Part shown: positions 1 through 9,133 of the stretch, piece after piece
How positions within the stretch are numbered: the stretch's first letter is position 1
How the letters are laid out: the number at the start of each line of letters is the position of its first letter
NCBI GenBank assembly: GCA_029243485.1
Contig: JAQWRY010000010.1
Location: 31,062-95,061 of the forward strand
Direction of reading: 5' to 3'
Source: Candidatus Binatia bacterium
Lineage (GTDB): Bacteria; Desulfobacterota; Binatia; UBA12015
DNA: 64,000 bases
Program-made: the position numbers and the translations under genes
The notes under the pieces: generated by a model
Seen by the model: only the letters and a program-made list of their open reading frames with translations
Databases searched by the model: none
What the model was told of the DNA's origin: nothing

Positions 1-227
1 TTGTCGTCCCCAGCCGGGCCGGCTGCTGTTTCCGCCGGCGGCACGGCATCGTTCTTCGTCGACGACGGATCGAGGTCGGCACCTCGCACCGAGGTGCTCG
101 CGGCCGGCAGGAGGAGTCCGGCGACGACAGTTGCGCGAAGCAAGAGCCGGATGGAGGACGGCCGGCGGACGGCACGCGCGCTGGGAAACCGCCGGTGCAG
201 GGAGGGGTTTCCGAGATCAGGTCTCAT
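1..227 (-). CDS. N-terminus of a secreted protein (cut by window edge)
   Basis: An open frame begins with ATG at 227 and runs off the left edge, giving 75 residues. The first ~25 residues are basic, followed by a hydrophobic stretch (LLLRATVVAGLLLPAA) and a small-residue cleavage region, so it looks like a signal peptide or N-terminal anchor. The part after it is low-complexity, rich in Ala, Pro and Asp. The start overlaps the last 11 bases of the upstream chelatase-like gene, so the two are probably co-transcribed. The function cannot be read because the rest lies outside the window. Confidence 0.5.
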   Translation of the reverse strand, partial: MRPDLGNPSLHRRFPSARAVRRPSSIRLLLRATVVAGLLLPAASTSVRGADLDPSSTKNDAVPPAETAAGPAGDD

Positions 228-606
228 CGGCTGCCTTTGCGGCCTGATCGATTCGGTCGAGCACGATCTGCACCAGTTTGGGATCGAGGCCCAGAGTCTC
301 GGTCACGTGGATGCTCAGGCCCGGATGGCGCTCTCGTGCTTCCTCGGCGAGCCGCGGAAGGTCGTCTCGGGTGTGGCGTCCGGGAAGGAGAAAGAAGGGG
401 TGCAGAAAGATCCGACACGCACCTTCACGGACGCAGCCGTCGATGACCTCGGGGACGCACGGTTCTGACAGTTCCAGGTGGGCGCTGCAAACCAGCCATC
501 CAGGCCGCTGCTCGATCAGCAGAGAGGCCAGCTTGTCGATGTGCCCATTCGCCTCCGGGCGACGGCTGCCGTGGTCCACCAGGACTATCGCATCTCCATC
601 ATTCAT
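217..606 (-). CDS. CbiX/SirB-like sirohydrochlorin chelatase family protein
   Basis: The 129-residue product begins IVLVDHGSRRPEAN, the signature of single-domain CbiX/SirB chelatases. His12 in DHGS and His43 in SAHLEL fit the two metal-binding histidines. The family inserts Co2+ or Fe2+ into sirohydrochlorin for cobalamin or siroheme synthesis, and the length matches the small class. I chose ATG at 606 because it places the conserved strand at the N-terminus; an in-frame ATG at 663 would add 19 residues without family similarity. A B12-binding radical SAM enzyme lies 7 kb away, but no other tetrapyrrole gene is adjacent, so the substrate is inferred only from family. Confidence 0.8.
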   Translation of the reverse strand: MNDGDAIVLVDHGSRRPEANGHIDKLASLLIEQRPGWLVCSAHLELSEPCVPEVIDGCVREGACRIFLHPFFLLPGRHTRDDLPRLAEEARERHPGLSIHVTETLGLDPKLVQIVLDRIDQAAKAADET

Positions 607-699
607 ACGAAGACGATAGAGGATCCCGGAGGGCACGAAAGCGCCAATTTCACGATCTCTCATCTTGCACGATGTCGCGAACGGCCTAGAGCTCGAAGG

Positions 700-1272
700 A
701 TGGGTTCTTCGACACGAGTGAACTTTCGGCATGTTCGCGCCTTGCTCACCCTCGGTCTTCTCGGTGCAATCGGATGCACCGGGATCCCCGAGGGTCTCGA
801 GCCCGTCGGGGGGTTCCGAACGGAGCGCTACCTCGGGACGTGGTACGAGATCGCCCGACTCGACCACTCGTTCGAGCGCGGACTGCAGGACGTGTCTGCC
901 ACATACTCCGCGCGATCCGGCGGCGGCATTCGAGTGGTCAACCGTGGTTACGACCCTACGGCGTCGGAGTGGCGCGAAGCCGTCGGCCTCGCCTATCCGC
1001 TCGGAGATCCCGGGATCGGAAGTCTGAAGGTGAGCTTCTTCGGCCCGTTCTACGGGGGGTATCACGTGATCGCCCTGGATGAGGACTACGGCTGGGCCGT
1101 GGTGGTGGGACCGGACCGATCTTATCTCTGGTTCCTCGCTCGGGATCGGTCGTTGACGGCCGAGCGGCGGGAAGCCCTTCTCTCGGTTGCGCGCGACGGG
1201 GGCTTCGACGTCGCGGCGCTCGTTTGGGTGGAGCAGGACCGCGACGACCCGGCCCTGGAACAGGACGAGTGA
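700..1272 (+). CDS. blc: Lipocalin (Blc-type) lipoprotein
   Basis: A 190-residue lipoprotein with a lipobox (LLGAIGC) near residue 26 and the lipocalin core motif GTWYEIARLDHSFERG just after it. The family forms an eight-stranded barrel that binds fatty acids or lysophospholipids at the outer membrane. Conserved downstream elements include YGWAVVVGPDRSYLWFLAR, typical of the C-terminal barrel strands in bacterial Blc. The ATG at 700 gives a proper signal peptide; a GTG at 718 is an alternative start. It is divergent from the chelatase gene, with the presumed promoters between 607 and 699. Confidence 0.88.
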   Translation: MGSSTRVNFRHVRALLTLGLLGAIGCTGIPEGLEPVGGFRTERYLGTWYEIARLDHSFERGLQDVSATYSARSGGGIRVVNRGYDPTASEWREAVGLAYPLGDPGIGSLKVSFFGPFYGGYHVIALDEDYGWAVVVGPDRSYLWFLARDRSLTAERREALLSVARDGGFDVAALVWVEQDRDDPALEQDE

Positions 1273-1403
1273 GCGCGACGTTCGGAGCTGTGCGCTAGCC
1301 TCGAGAGCCTTGTCGCCGGCAAAATGGCGAGCGACAATGGCGACTGCGCAACTCCCGCGACCTAGCTCGCGAAGGGAAGTGCGCGAGCTGGTCCACCGAA
1401 CCA

Positions 1404-1649
1404 ATGGAGTCCTGCCGACACACCACCTTAGTGCTCGCCAAAGTCGAGGTGAAGCGGCGGTGCTGCAAGTGCCACCTCTCCCTCTCCACCGAGGAGCTCG
1501 GAGATTCGTTCTGCCCGGAATGCTTCGAGTCGAGCGGCCGGCGCAACTACGACTTCGAGGACATCGAAGACGCTTCGGTCGGCGAGCCTCGCTATTTCTG
1601 CGAGGACTGCGGAGCTGCCGTCGGCGGTGCCTCCGATGGTTCGTCTTGA
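1404..1649 (+). CDS. Small zinc-ribbon-like protein
   Basis: This 81-residue reading frame has cysteine pairs arranged as CCKC, CPEC and CEDC with acidic spacers, the pattern of a small zinc ribbon or treble-clef fold. I do not recognise the family. The cysteine spacing is unlikely to arise in a random GC-rich frame, which is the main reason to call it. It could bind metal as a protein-interaction module. Start choice is uncertain, and no strong ribosome-binding site is visible. Confidence 0.45.
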   Translation: MESCRHTTLVLAKVEVKRRCCKCHLSLSTEELGDSFCPECFESSGRRNYDFEDIEDASVGEPRYFCEDCGAAVGGASDGSS

Positions 1650-1663
1650 TCTGCGGCCCGGGC

Positions 1664-2240
1664 TCAGCTCGTAGGCGCCGCGACCGGATGAAGACACGTG
1701 AACGGCGTCCGCACCCGCCGGTCTGGCGTCGCATAGCGCAGGCCCATCGCCACGCGCGTCGTGTCGCTCGGGTTCTGGCTGCCGTGCCAGAGCTTGCCTT
1801 TGAAGAGGAGGAACTCGCCGTCATGCACGGCGGGTTGCACGATCCGCGGTTCGAGGTCCGGCATTTCGCGACGGAGAAGCGACAGTACCTGCTCATCGCA
1901 GGCGAAGTCCGCCATGCTCATGCCGCCTGAGCTCTGGAAGTCCTCCGGTGTTCGCGGAAATCGGTCGGAGCACGGCATCAGCTTCAGGGCACTGTCGGGT
2001 GTCACGTTCTGCACGCCGAGCCACACGCTCACCCCGCTCCAGTAGTCGTACTCCGTGTCCGTGTGCCAGTGCAGGTGGCTCTGGGGGGCTTGCTCGAACC
2101 GGATCTCGCCCCACTGCAGAATGTCCTCGCCGAGCAGGTGCGACACGCGGTCGACGAGCTCCGGGCGGATAGAAGTACACGCTGCCCGGACGGCTGATCA
2201 GGCGATGGCGCGCGACGATCCCGGCATTCCGTCTGCGCTC
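1664..2240 (-). pseudogene. Phytanoyl-CoA dioxygenase family gene, frameshifted and 5'-truncated
   Basis: The downstream frame (from about 2162 leftwards) encodes ELVDRVSHLLGED and then the iron-site pattern HWHTDTEYDYW (HxD) and the distal WHGSQNPSDTTRV, the C-terminal two-thirds of a PhyH-type Fe(II)/2-oxoglutarate dioxygenase. Upstream of about 2165 the homologous sequence (RHRLISRPGSVYFYP) continues in another frame, which stops at 2241. A one-base shift near the GGGCGG run would join the halves. Even joined, the protein lacks roughly the first 70 to 100 residues of the family. It abuts the aldehyde dehydrogenase end at 2245. A complete PhyH gene is present at 10368. Confidence 0.7.
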
Positions 2241-2244
2241 TCAG

Positions 2245-3648
2245 TCAGGCCAACTGCGTCCGCAGATGGAACGACTTGGGTCGGGTCAGCACTTCATAGC
2301 CAAGCGACGAAAGCGTGACCCCTCGTCCGGAATCTTTGACGCCGGTCCACGCGAGGCCGGGGTCGAGGTAGTCGCACCGATTGAGGAAAAACGTGCCGGT
2401 CTCGATCCGCTGGCCGATCGCGACGGCTGCGTCGCGGTCGTCGGTAAAGACGGCTGCCGTGAGCCCGAAGTCGCTGTCGTTCATGAGGTGCACCGCCTCG
2501 TCGTCATCGCGCACCGACATCACTCCGAGGACCGGGCCGAAGCTCTCCTCCCGCATCACGCGCATGTCGTGATTTACGTCGATCAACAGCTGCGGCGAGC
2601 AGTATGCGGTGCCCGGGGCCGCCGCGGCGAAGGCGGCGGGGTCGATCAGGGCCTGCGCACCGGCGCTTACTGCTTCTTCCGCTTGTCCGCGGACGAAGTC
2701 CGCCGCGGCGGGGCGCACCATGGGCCCCAGAGTCGTCGTCCCCTCGCGCGGGTCTCCGAGCACGTAGCCTTGAATCAAGGAGCGCGCCGACTCCACGTAT
2801 TCGTCGAACCGAGATGCGTGCACGTACACGCGTTCAATCCCGCAGCAAGACTGTCCGGAGTTGAAGAATGCGCCGTCGACCGTCGTCTCGACGGCGTGCG
2901 CCAGGTCGGCGTCCTGCCGCACGTAGGCCGGGTCCTTGCCTCCAAGTTCGAGTCCGATGCCGATGAAGCGTTCGCTGGCCGCGCGTTGCACGGCGCGCCC
3001 TCCCGGTACCGAGCCAGTGAACGCAACGAAGTCGACCCGAGCGTCTCCGACGGCGGCGAGTGCGGCGTCATGACTCAAGTGCAGATGCGCTAGCAGGCCG
3101 GTAGGGAGTCCCGCGGCTTCGAAGGCGGTGCTGAGCCGCTCGGCGCACAGCGGCGTTTGGGAGGAGTGCTTGAGCACCACCGCGTTCCCGGCGGCAAGTG
3201 CGGGGACGATGGCGTTCACGGCAGTCAGGTAAGGGAAGTTCCACGGAGCGAGCACCAGCACGACACCCAGCGGGTCACGTTGGATGAAACGCTCGAACCC
3301 AGGCTTCGGTTCGAGCACGACCGGAGCCAGTGCCTGCGGCGCGAGTCGCAGCATCTCTCGAGCGCGCTCCTCGAACCCACCGACCTCGAGGGGGGTGTAG
3401 GCGACCGGACGCCCCATCTGGAGTGTCAGCTCTAGAGAGATCTCGTCGCGCTGGGCAACGAACGCATCGACCGCTTTCCCGAGGCGTGCGCAGCGTTCGT
3501 CCAGGGGGGTTGCTCGCCATTCCCGTTGCGCGACGCGAGCACGGTCGAGGGTCCGGTCGATGGTTTTCGAGTCTGCAAGCGACCGCTCGACGAAGAGCTG
3601 ACCATCAATGGGAGAGAAACAGCGAAGCGATCCTGATTGGGAAGCCAT
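2245..3648 (-). CDS. Aldehyde dehydrogenase (NAD(P)+-dependent)
   Basis: A 467-residue ALDH superfamily member. The cofactor-binding segment APWNFPY is at about 134-140, the general base Glu234 lies in GLELGGKDP and the catalytic Cys268 in FNSGQSCCG. The enzyme oxidises an aldehyde to the acid; short N-terminal spacing and overall length fit the succinate-semialdehyde/medium-chain group, but the substrate is not determined. The ATG at 3648 was chosen because the open frame upstream has no ALDH similarity. In this window it could serve fatty or isoprenoid aldehyde oxidation. It ends 4 bases from the broken PhyH gene. Confidence 0.92.
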   Translation of the reverse strand: MASQSGSLRCFSPIDGQLFVERSLADSKTIDRTLDRARVAQREWRATPLDERCARLGKAVDAFVAQRDEISLELTLQMGRPVAYTPLEVGGFEERAREMLRLAPQALAPVVLEPKPGFERFIQRDPLGVVLVLAPWNFPYLTAVNAIVPALAAGNAVVLKHSSQTPLCAERLSTAFEAAGLPTGLLAHLHLSHDAALAAVGDARVDFVAFTGSVPGGRAVQRAASERFIGIGLELGGKDPAYVRQDADLAHAVETTVDGAFFNSGQSCCGIERVYVHASRFDEYVESARSLIQGYVLGDPREGTTTLGPMVRPAAADFVRGQAEEAVSAGAQALIDPAAFAAAAPGTAYCSPQLLIDVNHDMRVMREESFGPVLGVMSVRDDDEAVHLMNDSDFGLTAAVFTDDRDAAVAIGQRIETGTFFLNRCDYLDPGLAWTGVKDSGRGVTLSSLGYEVLTRPKSFHLRTQLA

Positions 3649-4076
3649 GTCGCCGAAGAATCGCTCGGAAACGGTGCTGCGTAAAGTCGGAACGGTTCGC
3701 GGCTCGGGTGTCGCCTCGCCTGGGTGTGAGCCTACGTACGCGATCGCCGCGGCCCAGTGCACTGGGCCGTGGACGATGCGGGGCAACGAGTTTCTGGACG
3801 GGAAGTACGCGACCAGCATCCAGCCGGATGCAGGAGGCTTCTTCTGTCGGGATTGAGATAGCCAGCGCGTTCCCATTCGCGAGAACTTGGTCCGCAATGA
3901 CTACGAACCCTGGCAGTACGGTTACGTCCAGCGAACCCCTCGTCGAACCTGGCCCAAGCCCTGCTCGGCCAGAATGTCCGTTGACACGCGTAGCCCGTCC
4001 TCACTACCTTAACTCCCTCTGGAACCCGCCTGGGCCGGAGGTGCCCCCAGCTACTTCAAGGTAGGATCTCACCCGT
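3649..4076. other. Intergenic region between divergent genes
   Basis: 428 bases separate the divergent aldehyde dehydrogenase and multiheme cytochrome genes. I see no convincing coding frame, RNA gene or repeat. It probably holds both promoters. An AGGA about ten bases before the ATG at 4077 may be the ribosome-binding site. Confidence 0.4.
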
Positions 4077-6440
4077 ATGACGCGATTCGCTCTTCTCTCT
4101 TCCGTCGTCGTTGCCCTCGTATGCTTGCACCCCGTGGCCGCCGCCGCCATCTCTCCTGCGACGACCAATAACGACTTCCTTCTCCCGGGCACGCAGCCGC
4201 TCACGGTCGTCGACGACTTCTCGACTTCCGCAGAGTGCGCGGGGTGTCACTCCGGCTTCGGCGATCCCGGCGCCGAGCCCATGCGTGCGTGGGAGGGTTC
4301 CATGCTCGCGCAGGCCGGACGCGATCCTCTCCTGTGGGCCGCGCTGGCGATCGCCAACCAGGACGTGCCGGCGTCGGGCGAGACCTGCCTGCGATGCCAC
4401 TTGCCCAAGGGGTGGCTCGAGGGGCGCTCGGCGAACCCGGATGGTTCTTCCATGACGGCTGACGATCGCGAAGGTGTGCAGTGCGCGGTCTGTCACCGAA
4501 TGGTCGATCCCTTCGCCGATCCGGCGAACCCCGCAGAGGACGCTGCGATCCTGGCCGGCCTCGCTGCACCGGTACCTGCTTTCGAGAGCGGTATGATGGT
4601 GGTCGATTCGTTCGACCGACTGCGCGGCCCGTTGGACCTCATCGGAGATCTGGGAGGAGACCCACACCCGGCGGGGGTCTCAACGCTCGTCTCCCCATTC
4701 CATGAGAGCTCGGAGCTCTGCGGCACGTGTCACAACGTGCGCAATCCCGCTTTCACCAAGAACGACGTGACGGGAGAGTGGGAGTTGAATGCGGTCGACA
4801 CGGCGAGCGCCGAGCCGACCAAGGGTTTCCCGGAGCAGTCGACGTATGACGAATGGGCGAACAGCGAGTATGCGTCTACCGGCGTCTTCGCGCCGGAGTT
4901 CGGCGGCAACAAGCAGGTCGTATCGACTTGTCAGGACTGCCACATGGTCGACGTGTCGGGACGCGCTGCGGCGGGTGGCATCGAGCGTGACGACGTGCCG
5001 GCCCACGGCTTCGCGGGTGCGAACACGTTCATCCCGTACGTCCTGCCCTTCCATCCCCAGTTCGGGAGCGAGGTCGACGCCGGCCTCTTGCTCGAGGGCG
5101 CCGCACGCAACGTCGACATGCTGCGCAAGGCAGCCTCGTTGGAAGCAGGGATCGTTGCCGGCGACCTCGTGGTGCGCGTCACGAACGAGTCCGGCCACAA
5201 GCTTCCGACCGGCTACCCCGAAGGCCGCCGGATGTGGCTGCACGTCCAGGCCTTCGATGCCCAGAACAATGTGGTGTTCGAATCCGGAAGCTACACCGAC
5301 GCGACCGCAACGCTCGAGAGTGACCCGAATATTCACGTGTGGGAATCCGAGATGGGCCTCAGCGCCGCAGTGGCGGCAGTGAACGGGCAGCCGGTCGGCA
5401 AGAGCTTCCATCTCGCGCTGAACAACGTTCGGCTGAAGGACAACCGCATTCCGCCGCGAGGTTTCACGAACGCGGCCTTCGAGTTGGTCGACGCAGAGCC
5501 CGTCTCCGCTACCTACGCCGACTTCCAATACTGGGACGAGGTCACCTATCCCGTCGGTCCGAGTGCCGTCCAGGCGGGGGTGACGCTCTACTACCAAACG
5601 GCATCACGCGAATACGTCGAGTTTCTGGACGCCGAGAACACGACGAACGCAGCCGGTACGATTCTCTACGACCTCTGGGATCAGCACCATCCGTCTTCGC
5701 CGGTTGCGATGGCGCAGGCCTTCGTCGGCGTGGGTCCGAAGGCGGTCGCATCCTGCCGGAAGTCGGTGGAGACGGCTCAAGCGAAGTACCGCAAGCGACA
5801 CTACCGGGCATGGTCACGTTGTTACGAGCGTGAGGTCAGCGGTCTTCCTTGCGATCTCGTCGACACGCTGGTGCGCGTTGATCGCGCGGGCGAGACGCTA
5901 CGCGAACGGCTCGGTGGTGTGAAGGACGCGAAGTGCGCGGGATCGAGCCTCACGCCGTTGAGCCTCGGGCATGGAACCGTCTGTCCCATGCCGTGTCAGC
6001 ACATCGTTCTTTTCGACATGGCCGATCTCGCCTCCTGCGCGATCTGTCAGGCCGACGCACTGAACGGCGAAGCACTCGAGGCGGCCTACGGCTCTCAGCC
6101 GCAGACGCTGCCGAACGTCCTGCTCCCGACGGAGCGTGCGTGCCAGGCGTCGCTCGACAAGGCGGCGAGCATCCACAGCCACAAGTGGATGCGTGTCGTC
6201 GCCCGCTGCGAGCGAGACAATGCTTCCGGGAAGAACGCGCCCGCCCTGGACTGCTCTGTCGAGCCCGCCGGCAAACTCCAGGCGGTCAAGGGCAAGGCCG
6301 CGAACCGCGTCGCGAAGTGTGACGACTTGGGCAGCATCCCGGGCTGCGCAACCGCTGGGAGCTTGGTGGCGGTTGAGGCGTGCCTCGAGACGGCGATCGG
6401 CCCGGCGATCGCGGACTACACGAACGTCGCGTACCCCTGA
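4077..6440 (+). CDS. Secreted pentaheme cytochrome c-type protein with Cys-rich C-terminal module
   Basis: A 787-residue protein with a signal peptide (residues 1-24) and five CXXCH heme sites: CAGCH 54-58, CLRCH 104-108, CAVCH 136-140, CGTCH 215-219 and CQDCH 285-289. The middle contains the motif NESGHKLPTGYPEGRR, found in secreted multiheme cytochromes with a beta-sandwich. From about residue 555 a different domain begins, rich in regularly spaced Cys and Lys/Arg (CRKS, CYER, CPMPC, SCAICQADALN, CERD). A similar module occurs in the PI-PLC-like protein at 43476. The protein is likely periplasmic or extracellular and involved in electron transfer; the redox partner is unknown. Confidence 0.88.
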   Translation: MTRFALLSSVVVALVCLHPVAAAAISPATTNNDFLLPGTQPLTVVDDFSTSAECAGCHSGFGDPGAEPMRAWEGSMLAQAGRDPLLWAALAIANQDVPASGETCLRCHLPKGWLEGRSANPDGSSMTADDREGVQCAVCHRMVDPFADPANPAEDAAILAGLAAPVPAFESGMMVVDSFDRLRGPLDLIGDLGGDPHPAGVSTLVSPFHESSELCGTCHNVRNPAFTKNDVTGEWELNAVDTASAEPTKGFPEQSTYDEWANSEYASTGVFAPEFGGNKQVVSTCQDCHMVDVSGRAAAGGIERDDVPAHGFAGANTFIPYVLPFHPQFGSEVDAGLLLEGAARNVDMLRKAASLEAGIVAGDLVVRVTNESGHKLPTGYPEGRRMWLHVQAFDAQNNVVFESGSYTDATATLESDPNIHVWESEMGLSAAVAAVNGQPVGKSFHLALNNVRLKDNRIPPRGFTNAAFELVDAEPVSATYADFQYWDEVTYPVGPSAVQAGVTLYYQTASREYVEFLDAENTTNAAGTILYDLWDQHHPSSPVAMAQAFVGVGPKAVASCRKSVETAQAKYRKRHYRAWSRCYEREVSGLPCDLVDTLVRVDRAGETLRERLGGVKDAKCAGSSLTPLSLGHGTVCPMPCQHIVLFDMADLASCAICQADALNGEALEAAYGSQPQTLPNVLLPTERACQASLDKAASIHSHKWMRVVARCERDNASGKNAPALDCSVEPAGKLQAVKGKAANRVAKCDDLGSIPGCATAGSLVAVEACLETAIGPAIADYTNVAYP

Positions 6441-6552
6441 CGGTTGGCCGGGAGGCTGAGGATGCGCCTCTGGGTCCGACGAGAGCGAGCGTCACTCCGA
6501 TGCCGCGCCCCGTTCTCGGTCATTGGCGCGTGAGGTGAACTGCTAGCTGCCG

Positions 6553-6925
6553 CTTCAAGCCCTCCGGCGCGATGTGGGTCTCGAGAAAGAGGTGGACTTC
6601 GTGGGGTCCGTTGCGTTCGAGGGCGTGGTTGAGAGATAGCGCACCGCGTATTTCTTCGTCCTTTCCGCCGTGGCATCACGCCCAATTGCGTCATCGAGGC
6701 GATGGCCATGGAGCTGCCGGTCGTGAGCAGTCGCTCGGGCGCCATTCCCGAACTGGTCGAGGACGACGTGAACGGGATTCTCGTACTGCCGGGCGACGGT
6801 CACGGCGGCGATCCTGCGGTTGGCGGGCGACCCCGCGCTACGACGTCGCTTCGGCGAGGCGGGTCGCCGAAGGGCGGAGGAGCGTTTCGACCTGAGCTGG
6901 AACGTGCGGGCGTAAGTGGAAGTTT
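6553..6925 (+). pseudogene. Remnant of a GT-B glycosyltransferase (family 1/4 type), C-terminal half
   Basis: Three frames in succession read as the C-terminal half of a family 4-type glycosyltransferase. First comes RRDVGLEKEVDFVGSV ending in a stop, then TPNCVIEAMAMELPVV followed by SGAIPELVEDDVNGILV (the nucleotide-sugar binding EX7E-like region), then LAGDPALRRRFGEAGRRRAE after a shift near 6805. No N-terminal half is present. It is a decayed gene, and no intact neighbour points to its former pathway. The 165 bases after it show nothing convincing. Confidence 0.75.
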
Positions 6926-7090
6926 TTCGATCCTGAAAGATTCTGACGTGGTGCGGCAGCTCAGGCGTGGCCCTCGGTCCTGAGATCCCGACAGAGCGCG
7001 AGGAGTACGTCGATCTACGCGAGTGCCCGCGGCCCGGCATCGGGATATCGCGCGAGGATCTCATCCGCACGCCGACATGACACCGAGTGT

Positions 7091-8635
7091 CTACGCCCCG
7101 GCGCTCGCGCTCGTCACACGAACCGGAACACTCTGCCCCTTGTCCAGCATCGCCGCCGGAAGATCATTCGTATGCGTGAGCGTCCTCCTGCGGAACGGGC
7201 TCGCAAGCAACTCGAGGATGTCCGACGTCTTCATGTACCGGGAGAAGTTTCGCAGAAGCTTGAACGTCTTCCGTGGCCGCAGAAAGATCCTCTTTGCGAA
7301 CAGAATCGCGTAGCCCTTCTGTCGCGCCCGATTAATGACCTCACCGGGGAGCACACGGGAGTCGATGTCCGAGCACTTGAACCACTTATACCAGTCGCGC
7401 TTGTCGTCGATGATCCCGAGGTCGAGGTACTCGCGCCAGAGTGGCGTGCCCCGGTAGGCGCAAAGACGGTTGAAGCCGAACGTGTCGAGTTCGAGCTTGG
7501 CCGCGAACCGGAAGCTCTCGACGATGTCCTCCTCGGTCTCGTCGGGTGAGCCGAGGAGGAAGAAGCCGTGGCACGTTTCGATCCCGTTGCGCTTCGCTTC
7601 GCGGACGGCGTTCTCGCACTGCTCGAGAGTCTGGCTCTTCTTGAGACGATCGAGGACTTTCTGCGTGCCCGCTTCGATTCCGAACGCGAGGAAGCCGCAG
7701 TTTGCGCGTCCCATGATCGGAAACTGATCGACGGCGACGGAGTCCACGCGTCCTTCGCAGCCCCAGCGGATCTCCAGCTTGCGATCGATGATGCCCTGGC
7801 AGATCTCGTTGATGCGTTTGCGCTTCAGAAGGAAGTGATCGTCCGTCAGGTAGACCGAGCGGTAGCCCTGATCGTTCAGTTGCTGCAGTTCGCCGAGCAC
7901 GTGCTCGGCCGAGCGGCAGCGCCACTTTCCATCCGCCAGCGCCGGGATGTCGCAGTACACGCAGGGGTAAGGGCAACCGCGGGAGCTCTGCATCGTGCAG
8001 AACTTGTCGAGCGAGAGCACGGTGGGGACGTCCAGCGGCATCGACTCGATGTAGTCGATGGGGAGCGACATGCGGTCGGGGTAGGGGAAGCGGTCGAGAT
8101 CTTTCAGGATCGGTCGGGGCGGATTCTCGACGATGTCGTCCCCGTTGCGCCAGACCAGTCCGTTGACGAGTCCGAGATTCCCCAGGTTGGCGAGGTAGTC
8201 GGGCAACAACTCTTCACCTTCGCCGCGTCCGACGGCATCGGCATTCTCGCAGTCGATCAGGCACTGTCGGGTATTCATCGACGCGAAGACGCCGCCGAGA
8301 ATGATCGGCGTATCCGGCGCGGCGCGCTTCAGGCGCGCGGCCATTTGCTTCGTCGTCGGGTACGAAGTCGTCGACAAGAACGAGAGCGCGATGACGTCGG
8401 GATTCTCTTCGACGACGGCCTCGGCAATGTTCTCTTCCTTCATCTCCGGATGACAGGTGTCGAACATGCGGACTTCGTGTCCGGCTTCGCGCAGGACGGG
8501 CGCGAGGGTTTCGATTCCGAGAGGCGGGAAGGCCATGACCTTGACGCGCCCCTCCTCAGATTCCCCGCCGCCGAGCTCTGCCGGCAACATGCGATAGAAA
8601 TCCTCGTCGCGGACGTAAATCAGGAAGACCTTCAT
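7091..8635 (-). CDS. B12-binding-domain radical SAM protein
   Basis: A 514-residue class B radical SAM protein. Residues 1-145 form a cobalamin-binding-like Rossmann domain with PPLGIETLAPVLREAGHEV and an ILGGVFAS segment. The cluster motif is Cys221-x3-Cys225-x2-Cys228 (CPYPCVYC), followed by the SAM-barrel motif FGIEAGTQKVLDRLKK. Members methylate unactivated carbons or rearrange tetrapyrrole or lipid substrates; hopanoid methylases have this architecture, but the sequence alone does not let me assign it. It starts within an ATGA overlap with a short upstream ORF (8632-8706), suggesting translational coupling. Confidence 0.88.
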   Translation of the reverse strand: MKVFLIYVRDEDFYRMLPAELGGGESEEGRVKVMAFPPLGIETLAPVLREAGHEVRMFDTCHPEMKEENIAEAVVEENPDVIALSFLSTTSYPTTKQMAARLKRAAPDTPIILGGVFASMNTRQCLIDCENADAVGRGEGEELLPDYLANLGNLGLVNGLVWRNGDDIVENPPRPILKDLDRFPYPDRMSLPIDYIESMPLDVPTVLSLDKFCTMQSSRGCPYPCVYCDIPALADGKWRCRSAEHVLGELQQLNDQGYRSVYLTDDHFLLKRKRINEICQGIIDRKLEIRWGCEGRVDSVAVDQFPIMGRANCGFLAFGIEAGTQKVLDRLKKSQTLEQCENAVREAKRNGIETCHGFFLLGSPDETEEDIVESFRFAAKLELDTFGFNRLCAYRGTPLWREYLDLGIIDDKRDWYKWFKCSDIDSRVLPGEVINRARQKGYAILFAKRIFLRPRKTFKLLRNFSRYMKTSDILELLASPFRRRTLTHTNDLPAAMLDKGQSVPVRVTSASAGA

Positions 8636-8706
8636 GTTTGATCCCTACAGGGTTCTGACCCAAGCACCACTGCCCAACTATCGAATTCTCGCTCGGGTTG
8701 AGACAT
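8632..8706 (-). CDS. Possible 24-residue leader ORF coupled to the radical SAM gene
   Basis: An ATG at 8706 is preceded by a near-perfect Shine-Dalgarno (AGGAGG, 6 bases upstream), the strongest in this region. The frame runs 24 codons and its TGA overlaps the ATG of the radical SAM gene as ATGA. The peptide (MSQPEREFDSWAVV and so on) has no recognised motif. It could be a leader that couples translation, or the end of a longer 84-codon frame extending to 8886. Short length is the main reason for caution. Confidence 0.4.
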   Translation of the reverse strand: MSQPEREFDSWAVVLGSEPCRDQT

Positions 8707-9133
8707 TCTTCCTCCTAAAAGGACCCTCATAGAGGCCCCGAAAGGCAGGATTCTCTCTGGCCCGGCAACGAAATCATCGCGAAACGAGCCGCTCGGAGCG
8801 GGTCGAAGGCCGGTCCGCCCTACTGCTGCAACGCCCAGCGAGGAGCCCCGCGCATACACACGCTCCTCGAGAGGGGAAGGCAGCATCGCTCATTGCTTCG
8901 GAGCCGGAGCGCGAAGAAATATTCCCGAAAAAAAGAAATCGACGGGGACTCGACAGTCTTTTGCGCCGCGAAGCGGCTCCGAGCCGAGCCGAACCCGTCA
9001 CGCCCGCGCCGCGCCACCCTCTCATCTCGATCCTTTGTATTGCAGGCGGACCGGTCCTATCCCCTCGCCAGGACCGAAGCGGAGTACGACAATGCCGGCC
9101 GCGAAGCCGGACCCGGCCTGGTAGTCTGCGCGC
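8707..9133. other. Intergenic region between divergent genes
   Basis: About 430 bases between the radical SAM leader ORF and the SGNH hydrolase gene. It contains an AT-richer patch near 8920-8945 (AAATATTCCC followed by an A-run) that may be promoter DNA. I see no gene, tRNA or repeat here. Confidence 0.35.

Noticed and set aside
607..1896. Long minus-strand open frame extending upstream of the chelatase gene
   Set aside because: The frame is Arg- and Ser-rich without domain similarity and lies opposite the lipocalin and zinc-ribbon genes; high GC creates such open frames.
6960..7070. Minus-strand segment reading ADEILARYPDAGPRALA then a stop
   Set aside because: Looks faintly protein-like but is too short and unsupported to call as a gene remnant.
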